The translations under genes were made by a program, and so were the position numbers. From contig NZ_JACTAG010000001.1 of assembly GCF_014763045.1 (NCBI RefSeq), positions 558,001 to 622,000 of the forward strand: a DNA stretch of 64,000 bases, in the 5' to 3' direction. The DNA comes from Sulfitobacter aestuariivivens. Its GTDB lineage: Bacteria > Pseudomonadota > Alphaproteobacteria > Rhodobacterales > Rhodobacteraceae. Shown piece after piece: positions 60,120-64,000 of this stretch. Position 1 is the stretch's first letter, and each line of letters opens with the position of its first letter. The notes below the pieces were generated by a model. It ran no database searches and was not told the origin of the DNA. It saw nothing but the letters and a program-made list of their open reading frames with translations.

Positions 60120-61464
60120 CACCCAGGTTTGTTTCCAGCCAGTGTTCCAGCCAGTGAATGTTGTAATCACCGGTCTGAATGGCCTCTTCGGCGAGCAGCG
60201 CATGGAAGAGCGGCACCGTGGTGTCGATACCATCGATGATCAATTCGCCCAAGGCGCGCCCCAGACGCGCAAGCGCTTCGGGACGGTCGCGGCCATGGAC
60301 GATCAGTTTGCCAATCAGGCTGTCGTAGTAGGGCGGGATCGAATAGCCATCATAAAGGGCTGAGTCCATGCGCACACCAAGGCCACCCGGCGCGTGATAC
60401 TGGCTGATACGGCCCGGCGAGGGCCGGAAGTTCGGCAGTTTCTCGGCATTCAGGCGAACTTCAATCGCGTGGCCGTTGATCTTGAGATCTTCCTGTGTGA
60501 ATTCCATTGGCAGGCCTGCTGCCACGCGGATCTGTTCGCGCACGAGGTCAACTCCGAAAATCCCTTCGGTAACAGGATGTTCCACCTGCAACCTTGTGTT
60601 CATTTCAATGAAGTAGAACTCGCCTTTTTCATAAAGGAACTCGATCGTGCCCGCGCCAATGTAGTTGATGTCGGCCATGGCATCGGCGCAGGTCTTGCCA
60701 ATGCGCGCGCGCTCTTCTTCGCTGATCGCGGGGCCGGGGGCTTCTTCAAAGACCTTCTGGTGGCGGCGTTGCAGCGAACAGTCGCGTTCGCCCAGATGCA
60801 CGGCGCGACCTTTGCCATCGCCAAAGACCTGAATTTCGATGTGGCGCGGGGTCGTCAGGTATTTTTCGATGTAGACTTCATCATTGCCAAAGTTTGACTT
60901 GCCTTCGGCGCGCGCGGTCATAAAGGCGCGCTCCATTTCTGCGGCGGAATTCGCGACCTTCATGCCTTTGCCGCCGCCGCCTGCAGTGGCTTTGATGATG
61001 ACGGGATAGCCCATCTCTTCGCCCAAAGCTTTAGCCTCTTCCAGCGATGCCACTCCGCCTTCGGATCCGGGCACGCACGGCACGCCGAGCTTTTTCATGG
61101 TGTCCTTGGCGGTGATCTTGTCGCCCATGACGCGGATGTGTTCGGCCGTGGGGCCGATAAAGGTCAGGTCGTGATCCTGGATCACCTGCACGAAGTTGGC
61201 GTTTTCGGAGAGGAACCCGTATCCGGGGTGGATCGCCTCGGCCCCGGTGATTTCACAGGCGGCGATGATGGCAGGGATCGACAGGTAGGACTGGGTGGAG
61301 GAGGGCGGGCCGATGCACACGCTTTCATCAGCCATGCGCACATGCATCGCATCGCTGTCTGCGGTGGAATGCACCGCGACCGATTGGATGCCCATCTCGC
61401 GCGCCGCACGGATCACGCGCAACGCAATCTCGCCCCGGTTCGCAACAAGGATTTTGTTGAACAT
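60112..61464 (-). CDS. accC: acetyl-CoA carboxylase biotin carboxylase subunit
   Basis: This 450-residue ATP-grasp enzyme carboxylates biotin on AccB in fatty acid synthesis. Motifs: [22 protein letters not shown] at the N-terminus, [13 protein letters not shown] glycine-rich ATP loop near 160-172, [39 protein letters not shown], and [11 protein letters not shown]. The ATG at 61464 is 10 bp after the accB stop. Confidence 0.97.
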   Translation of the reverse strand: MFNKILVANRGEIALRVIRAAREMGIQSVAVHSTADSDAMHVRMADESVCIGPPSSTQSYLSIPAIIAACEITGAEAIHPGYGFLSENANFVQVIQDHDLTFIGPTAEHIRVMGDKITAKDTMKKLGVPCVPGSEGGVASLEEAKALGEEMGYPVIIKATAGGGGKGMKVANSAAEMERAFMTARAEGKSNFGNDEVYIEKYLTTPRHIEIQVFGDGKGRAVHLGERDCSLQRRHQKVFEEAPGPAISEEERARIGKTCADAMADINYIGAGTIEFLYEKGEFYFIEMNTRLQVEHPVTEGIFGVDLVREQIRVAAGLPMEFTQEDLKINGHAIEVRLNAEKLPNFRPSPGRISQYHAPGGLGVRMDSALYDGYSIPPYYDSLIGKLIVHGRDRPEALARLGRALGELIIDGIDTTVPLFHALLAEEAIQTGDYNIHWLEHWLETNLGDG

Positions 61465-61474
61465 TATCCGCGCC

Positions 61475-61984
61475 TTATTCGATGATCACAAGCGGGGCGC
61501 CAAACTCCACCGCGTCGCCGTCGCCCACCAGGATACGCTTGATCGTGCCTGCGCGCGGCGCGGGGATGTGGTTCATCGTTTTCATCGCCTCGACGATCAG
61601 CAGCGTGTCGCCTTCGGCGATCTTGGCCCCAACCGAGATAAAGGCGGGCGAGCCCGGTTCAGCCTGCATGTAGACCGTGCCCACCATGGGCGAGGTAACG
61701 GCACCTGGGTGATCTGCCGGGTCATCGCCGGCGGCCTCTGTGGCGGGGACGGCGGCCGCGGCGGGGGCCGCAGACGGTGCGGCGGCGGGTGCCGGGGCGG
61801 CCATTTGGGCTGCGGGCATGTGGCCCATGATCTGCTGTGGAGGTTTGCGGCTGACGCGGACATTCAGGCTGTCGTCTTCGGCGTAGTCGCGCTTGACCTG
61901 CAATTCTGTCAGGTCGTTTTCATTCAGCAATTCCGCCAGCGCCTTGATAAAGGCGACGTCTGCGTCGTGGGTATTTTTTGTCAT
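61475..61984 (-). CDS. accB: acetyl-CoA carboxylase biotin carboxyl carrier protein
   Basis: This 169-residue protein carries biotin on K135 in VEAMKTMNH, within a C-terminal biotinyl domain (about residues 93-169). The middle (about 55-85) is an Ala/Pro-rich flexible linker. It shuttles carboxybiotin between AccC and the carboxyltransferase. It is the first gene of the accB-accC-aat operon and is divergent from the acyl-CoA ligase gene. Confidence 0.97.
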   Translation of the reverse strand: MTKNTHDADVAFIKALAELLNENDLTELQVKRDYAEDDSLNVRVSRKPPQQIMGHMPAAQMAAPAPAAAPSAAPAAAAVPATEAAGDDPADHPGAVTSPMVGTVYMQAEPGSPAFISVGAKIAEGDTLLIVEAMKTMNHIPAPRAGTIKRILVGDGDAVEFGAPLVIIE

Positions 61985-62125
61985 TTAGTCCTCGACCGTT
62001 CGGGGGCAGACGGTTCGTTGCCGTCTTGGTGCTCTGCTTGGTTATAGGACAACGGCGATTACATGGAAAGCCGCCAGTTGCCCGGGGGTTAAAGGCTTGG
62101 CATGGTGGTCAAAAGGGGACGCTGT

Positions 62126-63622
62126 ATGAACCTAGCGACATGGCTTGCGCGTCGGGCGGCGCTGTCACCGGAAGCGCCGGCGCTTTTTGAGGGAACCGAG
62201 CAGGTTGCCGACTATGCGGCCTTTGCGGATCAGGCGGCACGCGTGGCGGGGTGGCTGACCGCGCAGGCAGTGCAGCCGGGGGACCGGGTGGCGATCTTTA
62301 TGGGCAATTGCCCCGACTATCTGGTTGTTTTCTATGGCGTTTGGATGGCCGGGGCGGTCGTCGTGCCGATCAACGCCAAACTGCACGGGCGTGAGGCGGT
62401 GTTCATTCTGGAAAATGCGGAAGTGGCATGCGTCTTTGCGTCCGCGTCGCTGGCAAGTGCTTTGGTGGATGCCGGGTTCAAGGGGGCGGTTGTCGAGGCG
62501 CCGGGCGCGGAGCTGGAGGCTATCAAGGCCTTTACATCGTTGGAAAATATGGTTCATCGGCGGGACGACGATCTGGCGTGGTTGTTTTATACATCGGGTA
62601 CCACGGGCAAGCCCAAGGGGGTGATGATCACCCATGGTATGCTGAGGGCTATGGCGCTGTGTTACGAGGCGGATGTGGAGCCTGTCCGGGCACAGGATGC
62701 GGCCCTTTATGCAGCCCCGATGAGCCACGGCGCGGGGATCTACAACCTGATGCACGTGCGGGCGGGCGCGCGCCATGTGTGCCCCGCGTCCGGTGGGTTT
62801 GATGCGGCGGAAATAGCAGAGCTTTCAACGTATTACGGCGCGGTGCACATGTTTGCGGCCCCCACAATGGTCAAACGGATGACTCAGTTCGCCAAGGCGG
62901 TGGGCTGGGCCGGAGAGGGGCTGCGCACGATCGTTTATGCGGGCGGGCCGATGTATAACGCCGATATCATCGAGGCGGTCGACACCTTCGGGGATGTCTT
63001 TGCGCAGATCTATGGGCAGGGCGAATGCCCGATGGGGATAACCGTGATGCCGCATGCCGTCGTCAGTGACCGTGCCCATCCGCGCTGGAGCGAAAGGCTG
63101 GCCTCAGTCGGGGTGGCGCAGGCGGCGGTTGAGGTGCGGATCGGGGGCGCAGATGGGCACCCATTGCCCGTTGGGGCGCATGGCGAAATTATGGTTCGGG
63201 GTCAGACGGTTATGCCCGGTTATTGGCGCAATCCACAGGCGACGGAGAAGACAATTCAGGACGGTTGGCTGATGACCGGAGACATGGGCTGGATGGACGC
63301 GGAAGGCTTTGTGACCCTGCAGGATCGCAGCAAGGACATGATCATCTCGGGCGGCTCAAACGTCTATCCGCGCGAGGTGGAAGAGGTGCTGATGCAGCAT
63401 CCGCAGGTGGTTGAAGCCTCTGTTGTGGGGCGGCCCCATCCTGAGTGGGGGGAGGAGGTTGTCGCCTTTATTGTGGGCGACGCGGCGGAGGGTGACCTTG
63501 ATGCGCTTTGTCTGGAAAACATCGCGCGGTTCAAGCGGCCAAAGGGCTATGTGCGGCTGGAGGAGTTGCCGAAAAATAACTACGGGAAGGTCCTGAAGAC
63601 CGCGTTGCGCGAGATGTTGTAG
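62126..63622 (+). CDS. AMP-forming acyl-CoA ligase
   Basis: This 498-residue adenylating enzyme has AWLFYTSGTTGKPKGVMITHGML (P-loop, about residue 160), the A5-like IYGQGECPMGIT, GWLMTGDMGWMDAEGFVTLQDRSKDMIISGG and the C-terminal catalytic Lys in PKNNYGKVLKTALRE. It activates a carboxylic acid to its CoA ester with ATP. The acid is not known: overall layout suits medium-chain fatty, cyclic or hydroxycinnamic acids. AAAAGGGG precedes the ATG. The convergent LivF-type ATPase downstream hints at uptake of the same kind of acid. Confidence 0.87.
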   Translation: MNLATWLARRAALSPEAPALFEGTEQVADYAAFADQAARVAGWLTAQAVQPGDRVAIFMGNCPDYLVVFYGVWMAGAVVVPINAKLHGREAVFILENAEVACVFASASLASALVDAGFKGAVVEAPGAELEAIKAFTSLENMVHRRDDDLAWLFYTSGTTGKPKGVMITHGMLRAMALCYEADVEPVRAQDAALYAAPMSHGAGIYNLMHVRAGARHVCPASGGFDAAEIAELSTYYGAVHMFAAPTMVKRMTQFAKAVGWAGEGLRTIVYAGGPMYNADIIEAVDTFGDVFAQIYGQGECPMGITVMPHAVVSDRAHPRWSERLASVGVAQAAVEVRIGGADGHPLPVGAHGEIMVRGQTVMPGYWRNPQATEKTIQDGWLMTGDMGWMDAEGFVTLQDRSKDMIISGGSNVYPREVEEVLMQHPQVVEASVVGRPHPEWGEEVVAFIVGDAAEGDLDALCLENIARFKRPKGYVRLEELPKNNYGKVLKTALREML

Positions 63623-63705
63623 CGCGCGCGGTGACCACAGCGTTGCGCAGTTGCGAATCGTAGGCGTGGCCCCTGATTAACAAGGGTTTCGGGGCGCAAA
63701 ATCAC

Positions 63706-63746
63706 GTCGGTATCTTGTCGGTATAGCGTCGGTATCCCGTCGGTTC
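63706..63746. repeat. 11-bp-period repeat of GTCGGTAT, four copies, intergenic
   Basis: Copies start at 63706, 63717 and 63728, with a fourth partial copy (GTCGGTT) at 63739; the period is exactly 11 bp and spacers vary (CTT, AGC, CCC). Both this array and the one at 15648-15677 are preceded by CAC. It lies in the 241-bp gap between convergent genes. The rest of the gap holds two CCGGTTAAC motifs and no gene. Confidence 0.9.
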
Positions 63747-63863
63747 AGCAGGGGTATTGAGGCCGGTTAACATGGCGTGCGGCGCAGAAGGGTTGCCAGC
63801 CGGTTAACGCCGAAGGTGCGCGCCGGGGGTCGTGGTTCTGGCTTGGCTGAGACCGTTTGCGGA

Positions 63864-64000
63864 TCAGATCGCCAGATATTCCGCGCGCAGCTCGTCGTTC
63901 TCCAACACTTCCCTAGCGGTGCCGTCAAAGACGATGCCGCCGGTGTCGAGGATCACGGCACGGTCGGCCAGTTGCAGGGCGCGCAGGGCGTTCTGTTCGA
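63864..64000 (-). CDS. ABC transporter ATP-binding protein (LivF type), partial: 5' end outside window
   Basis: The C-terminal 45 residues are present, in frame to the right edge: they read EQNALRALQLADRAVILDTG, then GIVFDGTAREVLENDELRAE and a final YLAI before the stop at 63866-63864. The Q-N-A-x-x-A-L-x-x-A-D-R sequence after the switch region and the V-F-D-G-T-A ending are typical of LivF-like ATPases of amino acid/amide importers. The ATP-binding motifs lie beyond the window. Confidence 0.85.
   Translation of the reverse strand, partial: EQNALRALQLADRAVILDTGGIVFDGTAREVLENDELRAEYLAI

Noticed and set aside
63706..63746. CRISPR array
   Set aside because: Units are 8 bp with 3-bp spacers; no long repeats, spacers or cas genes.

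Overview
The window reads as chromosomal DNA of a marine-type alphaproteobacterium, most likely the Roseobacter group of the Rhodobacteraceae. This is inferred from GC-rich coding DNA, a TAXI-TRAP transporter, a meta-cleavage homoprotocatechuate operon, an NDUFA12/DUF2155/aat/accC/accB block and a ClpP-ClpX pair. No phage, transposase, CRISPR array or toxin-antitoxin module was seen. Most of the window is a run of tightly packed catabolic operons with many 1-11 bp gene overlaps, each next to its own transporter and regulator.

Layout. 1-1327: cell-envelope genes (D-Ala-D-Ala carboxypeptidase, cut by the window edge, and a SPOR lipoprotein), then tRNA-Ser(UGA). 1791-3321: a TetA-like MFS exporter and a small hypothetical. 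3546-9385: a MarR regulator, a TAXI TRAP transporter (receptor plus fused 4TM/12TM permease) and a sulfatase. 9388-12752: a large MscS channel whose start overlaps a membrane 2Fe-2S ferredoxin protein; then tRNA-Thr(UGU) and a hypothetical with a sulfotransferase-like N-terminus. 14177-20721: the homoprotocatechuate meta-cleavage operon (hpaH, hpaG-like, an aromatic amino acid decarboxylase, hpaD, hpaE, hpaF) divergent from hpaR.

20776-33122: a galactoside system. It holds a GH42 beta-galactosidase, a lactonase, dgoA, dgoK, a galactose-dehydrogenase-like SDR, a GH36 alpha-galactosidase, two sugar ABC permeases and a binding protein, all on the minus strand, with a divergent IclR regulator and ABC ATPase. 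Together they would import galactosides, release galactose and oxidise it by the De Ley-Doudoroff route. Galactonate dehydratase is not in the window.

33296-34624: an alpha/beta-hydrolase fused to a class III nucleotide cyclase. 34805-48298: a tryptophan/anthranilate island with a fused 2-aminobenzoyl-CoA monooxygenase/reductase, SDR, MarR, enoyl-CoA hydratase, acyl-CoA dehydrogenase, aryl-CoA ligase, tryptophan 2,3-dioxygenase, a complete Liv-type ABC importer, a LysE exporter and a RidA protein. 48295-51425: a zinc regulon (znuB, znuC, zur and divergent znuA) with a Zur box. 51487-53982: PhoX with a Pho box and a SqrR/BigR-type ArsR regulator. 54355-56400: clpP and clpX, with a sigma-32-like promoter. 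56476-61984: a RidA protein, a FkbM/GT61 fusion, NDUFA12, a DUF2155 protein, aat, accC and accB. 62126-64000: an acyl-CoA ligase and the 3' end of a LivF-type ATPase.

Non-coding structure includes an 11-bp-period array of GTCGGTAT at two distant sites (one inside hpaG), tandem hairpins on both sides of the GH42-SDR operon, and hairpins directly after two transporter binding-protein genes. Assignments rest on reading motifs and context; no database search was run.
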